NCBI RefSeq assembly: GCF_024347635.1
Contig: NZ_AP025510.1
Coordinates: forward strand, 620,001 to 684,000
Direction of reading: 5' to 3'
Length of the DNA stretch: 64,000 nt
DNA from: Vibrio tasmaniensis
Lineage (GTDB): Bacteria; Pseudomonadota; Gammaproteobacteria; Enterobacterales; Vibrionaceae
Of the stretch, positions 17,619 to 26,989 are shown in pieces. Position 1 is the stretch's first letter. Every line of letters begins with the position of its first letter. Under the pieces are notes generated by a model, which saw nothing but the letters and a program-made list of their open reading frames with translations, had not been told where the DNA came from and did not search any database. Both the position numbers and the translations under genes were made by a program.

Positions 17619-20024
17619 CTAGCCTAGAACAACGACAACATCGTTCACGCTGCCTTCTGCTTGGACTGGGATAGCGCCTTCAACTGACTCACCATTGATA
17701 GTGATAGAGGCAACGCCTTTGCTGACTGCATTTGGGTTTTGCACCGTGATGTTGTAAGTCGCGCCGCGCCATTGACGAGTAACCTCAAATTCCGGCCAAT
17801 CAGTCGGGATACAAGGATCAACCGTTAAGCCTTCAAAGCCTGTGCGAACACCAAGAATGAAGTTGGTTACCGCAAAGTAAGCCCAACCAGAGGTACCTGT
17901 TAACCAAGGGTGGTTTGCACGGCCGTGGTCTTGGTGATCTTTACCCATGATGAACTGCACGTACGAGTATGGTTCTGCGTAGCGTGTTTCAATCATGTCG
18001 TTTTGGTTGTACGGGTTGAGTGCATCGTAGAACTTCATAGCACGATCACCACGACCTAGCTTCGCTTCTGCTACCCAAGCCCATGGGTTCGGGTGAGAGA
18101 AGATTGCGCCATTCTCTTTTACGCCTTGATAAACGCGAGTCACAAAGCCGATATCATCGTTTGGTGTTGCGAATGAAGGAGAATTTAGGTGCAAGCCGTA
18201 TTCAGAGAATAGGTTCTCATCAACAGCGTCCATCGCTTTCTCGCCACGCTCTTGAGAAACCGCGCCAGATAGAACCGCTAGCGTGTTTGACTCAAGGTGT
18301 ACACGACCTTCAGCTTGTTGAGCGGTACCGATCTTGTCGCCATTTTTTGTTAGACCACGGATGTACCAGCCACCTTCGTCATCCCATAGGTGTGTTTCAC
18401 AGGCTTCACGTACGTTCGCGGCCATTTCTGTGTATTTAGCAACGTCAGCATCGTTATTGCGGAACTTAGCTAGGTCTAGGAATTCTTGTAGAGCCCAGAA
18501 GTGCAGGAATGAAACCATTGAAGATTCACCGCCACCAAGGTTCAAACAGTCATTCCAGTCTGCACGAAGGCCCTTACAGATACCTGTTTGCCCCACGTAT
18601 TCTGCAGAAAAGTTCAGTGCCGCTTTCATGTGTTCGTAAACTGTCGCTTCGCCACCGTCTGCGTATGGGATCACTTCGTCAAAGAAGTCGTGCTCACCGG
18701 TTTCCATTACGTATTTGATAATGGTCGGAACGATCCATAGGTGATCATCAGAACAGGTATCTTCAATGCCGTGGATCTTGTCGTCATCAGACGGCGTTGG
18801 AACAACCGTTGGCGATTTTGAAGGCTCAACGTCTGCTTTCTCTGGATCAAACCAGTCTGGATCGAATAAGTGTAGACCGTAGCCGGCTTTCACTTGGCCG
18901 CGAAGCAGATCGATAATACGTTTCTTGGTCATTTGTGGGTTGGCATGAGGCACTGAGATCGCATCTTGCGCAGTATCACGGTAACCAAGACCTGTACGAC
19001 CACCCACTTCAATGAAGGATGCAAAGCGCGACCACACAACACAGGTTTCCGCTTGGTATAGCGTCCATGTGTTGATCATGGTGTCTAAGCCTTCGTTTGG
19101 AGACTTAACTTGGAATTTGTTGCAACGCTCGTCCCAGTGATCTTTGATGCCTTGGAAAGCGGCATCTACGTTGGCTGTGTTTTGGTACTTCTCACGTAGG
19201 CGCTCACCGTTGCCTTTACCGATACCTAGCACGTAAGCAAAGCGAACTTCTTCACCCGGCTGAATCGTAAATTGCTTGTGCAGAGAGCCACAGTGGTTGT
19301 AACAGGTTTGAGCGCTGTTAGAACATTTACCGTTCTCAACCGCAATTGGGTTCGCTTCATCACGGTACATGCCAAGGAAGTTGTCACGTTGTCCATCGTA
19401 GCTGTCTGGTGAGAAAGTTGAAGCTAGGTAGTAGAAGCCTTCAAAGTCGTTAGTGTTGTAGTACAGGTCGTATTCCAGAACACCTTCTTGGTAAGACGTG
19501 CCCGCAGAGTACAAAGACATCTGATGGTTCTGGTTATCTGATTGGATGTGGCTGAAAGAGAACTCAACAAACGAGAAAGTACTGATAGTACGTGGCTTGT
19601 CAGTGTTGTTCTTTAGTACAACGTCCCAAACTTCTGCATCTTCACCCTTAGGAACGAATAGCGTTTTAGTTGCGGTAATACCGCTGTATTCACATTTGAA
19701 CTTTGAGTATGACAGGCCGTGACGAACTTCGTAGTTCGCTTCATCTAGGCTTTTTGCCACTGGCTGCCAAGAGATAGACCAGTAATCACCCGTCTCATCA
19801 TCACGCAGGTAAACATAGTGTCCAGGACGGTCGAAGGTGCCGTTTGGACGGAATTTAGTAACACGGTTGTATTCCGGAGAATTGTAGAACGAGTAGCCGC
19901 CTGCATTGTGCGAAATCACGGTACAAAACTTTTCAGTACCTAGGTAGTTTGTCCAAGGTGCTGGTACATCAGGGCGAGTGATGACGTATTCGCGGTTGTC
20001 GTTATCGAAATAGCCGTATTTCAT
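17619..20024 (-). CDS. chbP: N,N'-diacetylchitobiose phosphorylase (GH94)
   Basis: Cytoplasmic enzyme that splits (GlcNAc)2 with phosphate into GlcNAc-1-phosphate and GlcNAc, saving one ATP. Starting at MKYGYFDNDN the product is 801 residues and appears collinear with the V. proteolyticus enzyme. The general acid Asp492 falls in RADWNDCLN in that numbering. I chose ATG 20024 (AAGGAA nine bases upstream) over an upstream in-frame start that would add MQFVKKEMT. A 128-base gap separates it from the hexosaminidase gene upstream in the operon. Confidence 0.95.
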   Translation of the reverse strand: MKYGYFDNDNREYVITRPDVPAPWTNYLGTEKFCTVISHNAGGYSFYNSPEYNRVTKFRPNGTFDRPGHYVYLRDDETGDYWSISWQPVAKSLDEANYEVRHGLSYSKFKCEYSGITATKTLFVPKGEDAEVWDVVLKNNTDKPRTISTFSFVEFSFSHIQSDNQNHQMSLYSAGTSYQEGVLEYDLYYNTNDFEGFYYLASTFSPDSYDGQRDNFLGMYRDEANPIAVENGKCSNSAQTCYNHCGSLHKQFTIQPGEEVRFAYVLGIGKGNGERLREKYQNTANVDAAFQGIKDHWDERCNKFQVKSPNEGLDTMINTWTLYQAETCVVWSRFASFIEVGGRTGLGYRDTAQDAISVPHANPQMTKKRIIDLLRGQVKAGYGLHLFDPDWFDPEKADVEPSKSPTVVPTPSDDDKIHGIEDTCSDDHLWIVPTIIKYVMETGEHDFFDEVIPYADGGEATVYEHMKAALNFSAEYVGQTGICKGLRADWNDCLNLGGGESSMVSFLHFWALQEFLDLAKFRNNDADVAKYTEMAANVREACETHLWDDEGGWYIRGLTKNGDKIGTAQQAEGRVHLESNTLAVLSGAVSQERGEKAMDAVDENLFSEYGLHLNSPSFATPNDDIGFVTRVYQGVKENGAIFSHPNPWAWVAEAKLGRGDRAMKFYDALNPYNQNDMIETRYAEPYSYVQFIMGKDHQDHGRANHPWLTGTSGWAYFAVTNFILGVRTGFEGLTVDPCIPTDWPEFEVTRQWRGATYNITVQNPNAVSKGVASITINGESVEGAIPVQAEGSVNDVVVVLG

Positions 20025-20152
20025 TGTCATTTCCTTTTTAACAAACTGCATCTATGCAGCTAATTTTTAAATAATGATGCTAAGTCGTACCTGACTGAGC
20101 ACCTTAATTTGAGTCAGCAACCGCTCGATGTGAGTGTCGCTTTGGTTTTGTT

Positions 20153-22087
20153 TTATTCAGCTTTCCAAGGGTTGCGATAATCAACATTGAGTCTGTCGAG
20201 TAATGGCAGATGCCCTTTTAGGCGAGATAGGTAATCTAGCCAGTTTCGGTTGTTTTTATGTGTCCAACATCCTTCAGCTAAAGCGCTAATTCTTGGGAAT
20301 ACCATGTAATCCATACGCTTTTGGTTGGTGACGATCTCACACCATAGAGCACACTGAATTCCGCGAATCCGTTTACGAATTGGGTCGGTGTCGGATATCT
20401 CAGCAAGTGCTTCGTAGGTATAAGCTTGTTCTAATGGGATAACGGCAGCCCAATCGACGCCCGGTTCTTCCGGTGCATAATCTTGGGTCATGTCGAGGTA
20501 GGTAAATTGTGCAGGTTGCAGAACCACATCAAAGCCTTGGCGCGCACAGTTCACAGCCGCTTCTTCGCTGAGCCATGAGTAGATGATGGTCTCTTTACTG
20601 ACCTTGTCGCCGTGTTGTGCTTCTTCCCAACCCACCATGCGCTTGCTGAGTTGCTTGAGTTTGTTTTCGGCGTAGCGGAATAGGTGACCTTGCAAGTCTT
20701 TACTGTCTTGGTACTGGTGCTCTTTCATTAGTGCTTGAGCTGCAGGGCTGTTGCTCCACACTCCGGGTGGTACTTCGTCTGCGCCCATGTGAATTAATTC
20801 GCTAGGGAAGAGTTCTGCCACTTCTTCAATGACGGCATCTAGAAATTGGTAAGTACCCGGTAAACCTGGGTTTAGTACGTTGTCATTGTAGTGCTGAATA
20901 CTCTTGTATTGAGTCGTGTCGGCTTGCTCAACTAGCATGTCAGGCAGTGACTTTATTGCAGCGCGGCAATGTCCTGGGATGTCAATCTCAGGAATAACCG
21001 TGATGCTACGCTGCTCTGCGTATTCAATGACTTCGCGAATCTGTTGTTGCGTGTAGAAGCCACCATAGTTTTCAGCAAGGTGTGTGTATTGCGGCTCTAA
21101 TGCATGTTCAGGACCACGCCACGCACCGATTTCAGTCAGTTGAGGCAGGCTCTTGATCTCAATTCTCCAACCTTCATCATCGGTTAGGTGCCAATGAAAA
21201 ACGTTGAATTTGTAGTACGCCAGTTGATTGATTAAGCGCTTCACTTGCTCTACTGAATGGAAGTGACGCGCGCAATCCAACATCATGCCGCGATACTTAA
21301 AGCGGGGGTGATCGGCGATTTTGCAGCATGGAATAGAAAAAGTTTCGGCATCCAGTTGTTGAACCAATTGAATCAGACTTGCCACGGCGTGTGTAAACCC
21401 AGACTGGCTACCTGATTCAACCATTATCTGTTGTGCTGTGACGGTGAGTTTGTATTCGGCTTCGTCTAATGTTGGATTGCTGCGAAATAGAATGTCATCG
21501 CCTTCTTCTGTTGGAAGCGCGTTTGAAAGAGATAGCTCAAAAGTAGAAAGTAATTCTTGTTGCAGCCAAGATACCGCCTTATCAGCAAGGTGAGATTGAA
21601 CCTCAATTTCGCATTCGCAGCTTAGTGCGAAGCTACCTAGCTGAAGTTCGAGCTGATTTGGCTGAGGAATCAATGCAATTTCAGCAGCGTTAACTTCAGG
21701 TATTTGATTGCGTTCACGATATGGTGAAGCCAAAACAATCGGTGATATCGCGACAGGCAGTACCGATGTTTCTCCATCATGATGTGATTGGATAAAGGCA
21801 TCATTAAGGCCATCAGAATAGAAGCGGAATGGTGCACTTTGAATACTGAATTCAAGGTAGTAATGGTTGTTGGCCTTTAACACTGGTGAACTTGGTTTGA
21901 ACGAGCAATAGCTTCCAACTTGAGTCAGTTCACCTTGCGATAGACTTTCAGGAAGGATGAATCGGTCAAAGGCAAAATGCAGAGACCAATCTTTTACGTC
22001 GAGGTCACTTAAGTTATGTACCGTAAGGCCAAATCGGCAGTTATTTTTTTGTTCAGAAAGAACAGCTAAGTCGATGCGATAATTCAT
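20153..22087 (-). CDS. Beta-N-acetylhexosaminidase (GH20)
   Basis: A 644-residue GH20 enzyme without a signal peptide, hence cytoplasmic. Residues 1–145 resemble a CHB_HEX-like carbohydrate-binding domain. A GH20b alpha/beta domain follows, then the TIM barrel from about residue 265 with KYRGMMLDCARHF and HWHLTDDEGW. The catalytic Asp–Glu pair is in HMGADEVPPG. It removes terminal GlcNAc from imported chitin oligosaccharides or other beta-GlcNAc glycosides. Its stop-to-start distance to glucosamine kinase is 12 bases. The V. cholerae counterpart, from memory, is VC0613. Confidence 0.93.
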   Translation of the reverse strand: MNYRIDLAVLSEQKNNCRFGLTVHNLSDLDVKDWSLHFAFDRFILPESLSQGELTQVGSYCSFKPSSPVLKANNHYYLEFSIQSAPFRFYSDGLNDAFIQSHHDGETSVLPVAISPIVLASPYRERNQIPEVNAAEIALIPQPNQLELQLGSFALSCECEIEVQSHLADKAVSWLQQELLSTFELSLSNALPTEEGDDILFRSNPTLDEAEYKLTVTAQQIMVESGSQSGFTHAVASLIQLVQQLDAETFSIPCCKIADHPRFKYRGMMLDCARHFHSVEQVKRLINQLAYYKFNVFHWHLTDDEGWRIEIKSLPQLTEIGAWRGPEHALEPQYTHLAENYGGFYTQQQIREVIEYAEQRSITVIPEIDIPGHCRAAIKSLPDMLVEQADTTQYKSIQHYNDNVLNPGLPGTYQFLDAVIEEVAELFPSELIHMGADEVPPGVWSNSPAAQALMKEHQYQDSKDLQGHLFRYAENKLKQLSKRMVGWEEAQHGDKVSKETIIYSWLSEEAAVNCARQGFDVVLQPAQFTYLDMTQDYAPEEPGVDWAAVIPLEQAYTYEALAEISDTDPIRKRIRGIQCALWCEIVTNQKRMDYMVFPRISALAEGCWTHKNNRNWLDYLSRLKGHLPLLDRLNVDYRNPWKAE

Positions 22088-22099
22088 ATAACTTCCCTG

Positions 22100-22984
22100 C
22101 TAAGCCTGTTGATACAAGTTGTGTAGTGGTTTCCCGGCAAACATCAATGCGCCTTCGATAGCGTCAAATTGAGGTTTAACGATCCATTGTTGTACTGGTG
22201 GTGATAGCCAGTTGAGAATACGCTCAGCGATACTTCCCATTAAGCACACCTTGTCAGCGCCTTTTCGATGCAGCGCTAATACAAACATTTCGATATCGGC
22301 TGCAGTCTGCTTAAGCATCTCTGTAGCCAGTTCATCGCCTTCATTTGCCAGTTGAAAAATGACGGGTGAGAATTGACCGTAATCCTTTGGAATCGCGCCT
22401 TTTGACCATGCCACGATCGCATCAACATCATTATTGAAATGATTCATAACATGTTGAGTCAGTGGGGTTTTGTTACTAATACCATCTTCAGCGAGTAGAA
22501 CTTGCTGAATTAAACGAAGGCCCATCACTGCGCCGCCGCCTTGGTCAGAAATTGGAAATTCACGACCGCCAACCACGTGTTGTTCGCCGTTGTTTAGGTA
22601 GATACCACATGAACCTGTACCACCAATCATGATCGCGCCGTCTTGGCCATTATGTGCACCAATACATGCACCATAGGCGTCTGTATTGAGTGTCATACTT
22701 GCGAAAGGGTGTGCTTGTGCCATGAAGTCGAGCCATGCTGACTTCTGTTCAGCACCAGCTAGCGCCAAACCAACATGCATATTAGAAAAATCGTTAGAGT
22801 TGAGTTGCCCTTGTTGTGCGGCTTTAGTAATCGCATCAACAATTGAACTCATTGCAACATCGACACCCAAAAGGATGTTGGCACTGCCACTTTTCGCTTC
22901 ACCAATGAGTTTGCCTTGGTCATCACGAATGCGAGCACGGCAAGATGTACCGCCACCATCAATACCTACGTAGTAAAGCGTCAT
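22100..22984 (-). CDS. gspK: Glucosamine kinase GspK
   Basis: A 294-residue sugar kinase of the BadF/BadG/BcrA/BcrD ATPase fold. The phosphate-1 motif GIDGGGTSCRA is at the N terminus, the second glycine-rich motif GGTGSCG near residue 140, and SDQGGGAVMG near 165. In V. cholerae the homologue phosphorylates glucosamine with high specificity. Next to a GH9 enzyme, with two intervening bases, it fits a small branch that turns GlcN released from partly deacetylated chitobiose into GlcN-6-P. Confidence 0.9.
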   Translation of the reverse strand: MTLYYVGIDGGGTSCRARIRDDQGKLIGEAKSGSANILLGVDVAMSSIVDAITKAAQQGQLNSNDFSNMHVGLALAGAEQKSAWLDFMAQAHPFASMTLNTDAYGACIGAHNGQDGAIMIGGTGSCGIYLNNGEQHVVGGREFPISDQGGGAVMGLRLIQQVLLAEDGISNKTPLTQHVMNHFNNDVDAIVAWSKGAIPKDYGQFSPVIFQLANEGDELATEMLKQTAADIEMFVLALHRKGADKVCLMGSIAERILNWLSPPVQQWIVKPQFDAIEGALMFAGKPLHNLYQQA

Positions 22985-22986
22985 GA

Positions 22987-24807
22987 TTATTGCTCCTTAC
23001 TTTGTGCTAGGAAGTTGAACTGCGCAGCCGTTGCTAGCAAATACCACGCCCCATGAGGGATCCATTGTTCACCCCAGCGCCAGTTTTGAAGCATGTCGTC
23101 TTTCTGTGCTGGTGGGTTGAATGCGATGTCTTGTTCATCTTCGAACCCAGCCGTGATGCCGTTGCAGACACCACCTTTTGCATTGAAGAAGCCAAGCTGT
23201 GGTAGATAATCTGGGTTGTTATAGCCGTGACCATCGAGCATACACATGTGATATGGGTTGAGACCTAAGATCCAATCAAGGCTGTTTTGTGAAAGCTGAA
23301 TTAGGCGCTTTTGAAGATCCGCATTTTCAATGTGTGGTTGAACTAAGTACGCCATGGTGGCGAGTGAACCAAGGCGAGCATTTTCACCTTGCCACCAATA
23401 GCCTGTTTCGTTCTGTTGAGCGACAAAGAAGGCATCGCGCTTATCACCATCGACAGACTTAACGTACTGTCTTGGGTAGCCAAACGGGTTGATGACTTTG
23501 TCGGTAATATTGATTTCGAACTGACATGCTTTTTCAACAACCGTGCGCGCTTGTTCTTTCAGTTCTGCACTGGTTTCATTGTCGATGTACTCGCAAAGAG
23601 CAATCACTGGAAGGCCTGCTTCAGCTGCATGGAAATAAGGGCGAGAGCCATCAGAGTTTGCCGACCAGAAGTGGGCAAATGAGTCATCGGATTGCTGACG
23701 AGCGATCAAGCGACTCGCCCAAGTTCTTGCTTCTGTTAAGTATTGAGAATCTTGTGTAACTCGGTACAACTCGTTGGCAGCGAGTAGGGCACAATACTCA
23801 TCGATAATGTTCTCTTCACCGTCATTTAGGTATTGGAGGTTGTACTCTTTTAGATGCCAGTAACCTTTTGCAGCTGTATCAAGATAGGTTTGGCTAGAGT
23901 AACTGCCAGAGGTTTCAAGTTCAGAAGCTGCGGCTAATGCTGCAATAGCAACGCCTGCACCTTGTCGATAGCCCGCTTGCAAGTCGGTTGATTTATGGCC
24001 TTCTTGAGTAGCATAAGCGCAGATGTCGCGTTGATTGATGTCTTTGCTCCACTTGTCGAATACTGTCATATAGAAGTATCCAGCCGCGTCTTGCATGCGC
24101 ACTAAGAAATCTGCACCGAATAGGGCTTCTTCAGTCAGGCGAGTCATGGAGAATTTCGGGAAGTCTGGATTATTGCTGGTTAAGCGCACGCTTTTAAGCA
24201 TGTTCCAAACAACCATAGGGATCTGTTGAGGATTTAGGTAGTTGCCATAAGACAGGTGGCTAAAGTACTTGCTTACGTCACCAGATGCGTCGTGCCAACC
24301 GCCATGGACATCGACGTATCTGTCAGTGCCCATAATTTGTGCTTGTCGATCTTTTTTGTCGAAACTACCGCCACAGCGTTGTGACTTAAAGTAATGAAGC
24401 ACATCAGAAAACGTGTGGTTCATTAATAGGTTGCTACCAATCTCAAATACTTCAGAGCGTAGGTTGTCAAAACGTAGGTAGTAGCGACCTGATTCAGTGA
24501 ATGAACTGAAATCGATAGTGAAGAATTGCCCTTGATGCCAATTTGCTACGCGGCCTTGTTTAACCACATCAAAACTTCCGACAGTGATATGGTTGTCGGC
24601 ACACACCAAAAGTGCAGTCGTACTTGATAAGCGAGCTTTCTTCGTTTGCAGAATAGCCTGCTTTGGAGCCGTGGATTCGTAGCCAATATGGTTGTCGGCA
24701 CACACCAAAAGTGCAGTCGTACTTGATAAGCGAGCTTTCTTCGTTTGCAGAATAGCCTGCTTTGGAGCCGTGGATTCGTAGCCAATATGGTTGGTCAATA
24801 ACAGCAT
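22987..24807 (-). CDS. GH9 family glycosidase (likely exo-beta-glucosaminidase) with internal tandem duplication
   Basis: A 606-residue protein with an N-terminal Ig-like CelD_N domain and a GH9 (alpha/alpha)6 catalytic domain. The catalytic-base region is GGWHDASGDVSKYF near residue 175 and DWILGLNPYH is near 515. There is no signal peptide. GH9 members of this operon type are annotated endoglucanase-related; the Photobacterium homologue was reported as an exo-beta-D-glucosaminidase, which suits its neighbour gspK. A 33-residue segment starting NHIGYESTAPK occurs twice in tandem (about residues 7–72). Without it the length would be 573, which I expect for the family. The start ATG 24807 has GGAGA upstream. 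The duplication may impair the Ig-like domain. Confidence 0.85.
   Translation of the reverse strand: MLLLTNHIGYESTAPKQAILQTKKARLSSTTALLVCADNHIGYESTAPKQAILQTKKARLSSTTALLVCADNHITVGSFDVVKQGRVANWHQGQFFTIDFSSFTESGRYYLRFDNLRSEVFEIGSNLLMNHTFSDVLHYFKSQRCGGSFDKKDRQAQIMGTDRYVDVHGGWHDASGDVSKYFSHLSYGNYLNPQQIPMVVWNMLKSVRLTSNNPDFPKFSMTRLTEEALFGADFLVRMQDAAGYFYMTVFDKWSKDINQRDICAYATQEGHKSTDLQAGYRQGAGVAIAALAAASELETSGSYSSQTYLDTAAKGYWHLKEYNLQYLNDGEENIIDEYCALLAANELYRVTQDSQYLTEARTWASRLIARQQSDDSFAHFWSANSDGSRPYFHAAEAGLPVIALCEYIDNETSAELKEQARTVVEKACQFEINITDKVINPFGYPRQYVKSVDGDKRDAFFVAQQNETGYWWQGENARLGSLATMAYLVQPHIENADLQKRLIQLSQNSLDWILGLNPYHMCMLDGHGYNNPDYLPQLGFFNAKGGVCNGITAGFEDEQDIAFNPPAQKDDMLQNWRWGEQWIPHGAWYLLATAAQFNFLAQSKEQ
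24587..24793. repeat. Perfect 99-bp tandem duplication inside the GH9 gene
   Basis: Copies occupy 24587–24685 and 24686–24784 and I find no difference between them. A third partial copy of nine bases (ATATGGTTG) follows at 24785–24793. The unit is 33 codons, so frame is kept. The nine-base homology at both borders (CAACCATAT in the sense strand) suggests slipped-strand mispairing or recombination between short repeats. Identity of the copies means the event is recent, or an assembly error. Confidence 0.95.
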
Positions 24808-24920
24808 CAATATTCTCCGACAGTCCTAGTTTCTATTGGCTAGGTACTTGAATGTTTTGGATATAAAATGTTTTGGATACAAATAGTTAGGGTCCGCAGA
24901 CCCTAACGGGCATTTATTGC

Positions 24921-25916
24921 TTAGCTTTCGTGTAGGTAACAACGTACAAAATGGTTCTCTGCGAGTTGAGTGACACCCGGTAATTGCTCTTTACACTTGT
25001 CCATTGCGTGAGTGCAACGGCCTGCAAATGGGCAGCCTGCTGATACTGGTGTCCACAGAGGAATCTCCCCTTTGTTACCAGCAAGTTGTTCGTGGATCGA
25101 TTTTTTAGGATCTGGAACCGCAGAAACAAGCAGTTGGGTGTAAGGGTGCTGAGGGTTGGCAATCACGTCATCGGTATCGCCCCATTCCACCATGTGCCCC
25201 ACGTACATCACCGAAAGATCTTCAGCAATGTAACGAGCGGTTGCGATATCGTGAGTGATGTAGAGTAGAGACATTTGCTTCTCAAACTTCATCTCTTCCA
25301 TCAGGTTTAAAACACCAGCACGAATCGATACATCAAGCATCGATGTAGGTTCATCGGCTAATACAACTTCTGCGCCTACCGCGATATTACGGGCTAGGTT
25401 GACGCGTTGACGTTGACCACCAGAGAGTTGGTGAGGGTATTTCTCTGCCGTTGCTTGTGGCGGTACTAAGCCCACTTGCTCTAGAAGATCGTATACACGC
25501 TCCTGTAACTCTTTCTTGTTACCCGGAGATACTTTTTTGTGGATCAACAATGGTCGAGCTATGTGGTGGAAGATGTTATGTGTTGGGTTCAGGGAACCAA
25601 ACGGGTCTTGCCATACCATCTGCACGCCTTCACGGTAATGCATAAGATCTTTTCTGCTTGAGATCTCTTGGATATCACGACCTTTGTATTCGATCGTACC
25701 GCCCGAAGGCGCGTACATTTTTGCGATCATTTTTGCTGTAGTTGATTTGCCTGAACCAGACTCACCAACCACAGCTAGACCGCGGCTTTTGTACATCTTG
25801 AATGATACGTCGTTAATCGCACGCATCATTGGGGTTTGAATGGTGGTACTGCTTATTGGGAAGTCTTTTACGACATTCTTGCCTTCTACCAATAATTGAC
25901 CGAAATCTTTGCTCAT
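24921..25916 (-). CDS. Chitooligosaccharide/oligopeptide-type ABC transporter ATP-binding protein (DppF/OppF-like)
   Basis: A 331-residue ATPase of the peptide/nickel/chitobiose importer class. Walker A is GESGSGKST, the Q-loop is in QMVWQDPFGSLNP, the signature LSGGQRQRVNLARN and Walker B VVLADEPTSMLD. The oligopeptide-type C-terminal extension has the cysteine cluster CPFAGRCTHAMDKC, a possible Fe–S site. ATG 25916 is preferred because CTGGAGAC precedes it; an upstream in-frame start adds 12 residues. It works with the second ATPase, two permeases and the binding protein encoded upstream to import (GlcNAc)2. V. cholerae counterpart, from memory: VC0616. Confidence 0.92.
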   Translation of the reverse strand: MSKDFGQLLVEGKNVVKDFPISSTTIQTPMMRAINDVSFKMYKSRGLAVVGESGSGKSTTAKMIAKMYAPSGGTIEYKGRDIQEISSRKDLMHYREGVQMVWQDPFGSLNPTHNIFHHIARPLLIHKKVSPGNKKELQERVYDLLEQVGLVPPQATAEKYPHQLSGGQRQRVNLARNIAVGAEVVLADEPTSMLDVSIRAGVLNLMEEMKFEKQMSLLYITHDIATARYIAEDLSVMYVGHMVEWGDTDDVIANPQHPYTQLLVSAVPDPKKSIHEQLAGNKGEIPLWTPVSAGCPFAGRCTHAMDKCKEQLPGVTQLAENHFVRCYLHES

Positions 25917-25934
25917 AATTGTCTCCAGAATCCT

Positions 25935-26004
25935 TATTCGCTTTGCTTGCATTTCGGCGGTCGAGCCGCCTTATTCGTTATTCACGCTGAATCAGCGTGC
26001 AAGC
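25935..26004. other. Multi-hairpin intercistronic element between the two ATPase genes
   Basis: An outer pair GCTTGC (25935–25940) / GCAAGC (25999–26004) encloses two hairpins. These are GGCGG-TCGAG-CCGCC (25956–25970) and the perfect CACGCTG-AAT-CAGCGTG (25983–25999, sharing a base with the outer arm). It fills most of the 87-base gap. No T-run follows, so it is not a classic terminator; an mRNA-stability or processing element is my inference. Confidence 0.55.
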
Positions 26005-26987
26005 TATAGCTTCCTTTGTACTATTGGGTCACCGTACAGGTGGCAGTTAGACAAATGCCCCGGGTCGATAGAACGCAGCTTGGTTGGTACCTTAGTACAC
26101 GTTTCATGTACACGGTCACAACGAGCTTGGAAACGACACCCTTCAGGAATCTCTAACAAGTTCAGAGGGTTGCCCGGAATACCCGCTAGTTTTGTCTTTG
26201 GCCCTGTTAGTGGAGGGAAAGAACTTCCCAGCCCTTTGGTATAAGGGTGGTAAGGGTTTTCTAGAATATCTTGAGCATTAGCAACCTCGATAAGCTCACC
26301 TGAGTACATGATGCCGATGCGGTCAGAGAACTCGACCATCAATGACAAATCATGGGTGATGAACAGAATCGAGAAGCCAAACTCTTCTTTCAGTGCATAG
26401 ATCTTTTGTAGGATCTCGCGCTGAACAACCACATCAAGCGCGGTCGTTGGCTCATCCATAATGATCAGCTTTGGATTCAATGCTAACGCGATAGCAATAA
26501 CCAAGCGTTGACGCATGCCGCCAGAGAATTGGTGAGGGTAGTCACTCAATCGGCTCGGGTGAATATCGACGATTTCAAGTAGACCTTCAGCGCGTTGCTT
26601 AGCTTGCTCACGAGTCATGTTGGTGTGACGCATAATTACGTCACAGAACTGCTCTTCCATTGGTAATACAGGGTTGAGTGCGTTCATCGCACTCTGGAAT
26701 ACCATCGACATCTCGCTCCAACGGAACGCTTGCATACGGTCATCGCTGTATTCAAGGATGTTCTCGCCATTGAAGATAACCTCACCACCACTGATGTAAG
26801 CGGGCGGCTTATGTAGACGCATTAGCGAGAAAGCAACGGTTGATTTACCACAGCCAGACTCACCAGCTAGGCCGAATACTTCACCTGGCGCAATATCGAA
26901 GCTTACGTTGTTACACGCACGTACATCGCCAGACTCTGTGATGTAATCCACGCATAAATTGCGGATAGAAATTAGTGGTTCAGACAT
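26004..26987 (-). CDS. Chitooligosaccharide/oligopeptide-type ABC transporter ATP-binding protein (DppD/OppD-like)
   Basis: The partner 327-residue ATPase. Walker A is GESGCGKST near residue 40, signature FSGGMRQRLVIAIAL, Walker B LIIMDEPTTALD and H-loop LFITHDLS. The C-terminal oligopeptide-type extension has cysteines in CRFQARCDRVHETC. Genes for this ATPase and the two permeases are separated by only two bases each, indicating tight translational coupling. V. cholerae counterpart, from memory: VC0617. Confidence 0.92.
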   Translation of the reverse strand: MSEPLISIRNLCVDYITESGDVRACNNVSFDIAPGEVFGLAGESGCGKSTVAFSLMRLHKPPAYISGGEVIFNGENILEYSDDRMQAFRWSEMSMVFQSAMNALNPVLPMEEQFCDVIMRHTNMTREQAKQRAEGLLEIVDIHPSRLSDYPHQFSGGMRQRLVIAIALALNPKLIIMDEPTTALDVVVQREILQKIYALKEEFGFSILFITHDLSLMVEFSDRIGIMYSGELIEVANAQDILENPYHPYTKGLGSSFPPLTGPKTKLAGIPGNPLNLLEIPEGCRFQARCDRVHETCTKVPTKLRSIDPGHLSNCHLYGDPIVQRKL

Positions 26988-26989
26988 GA

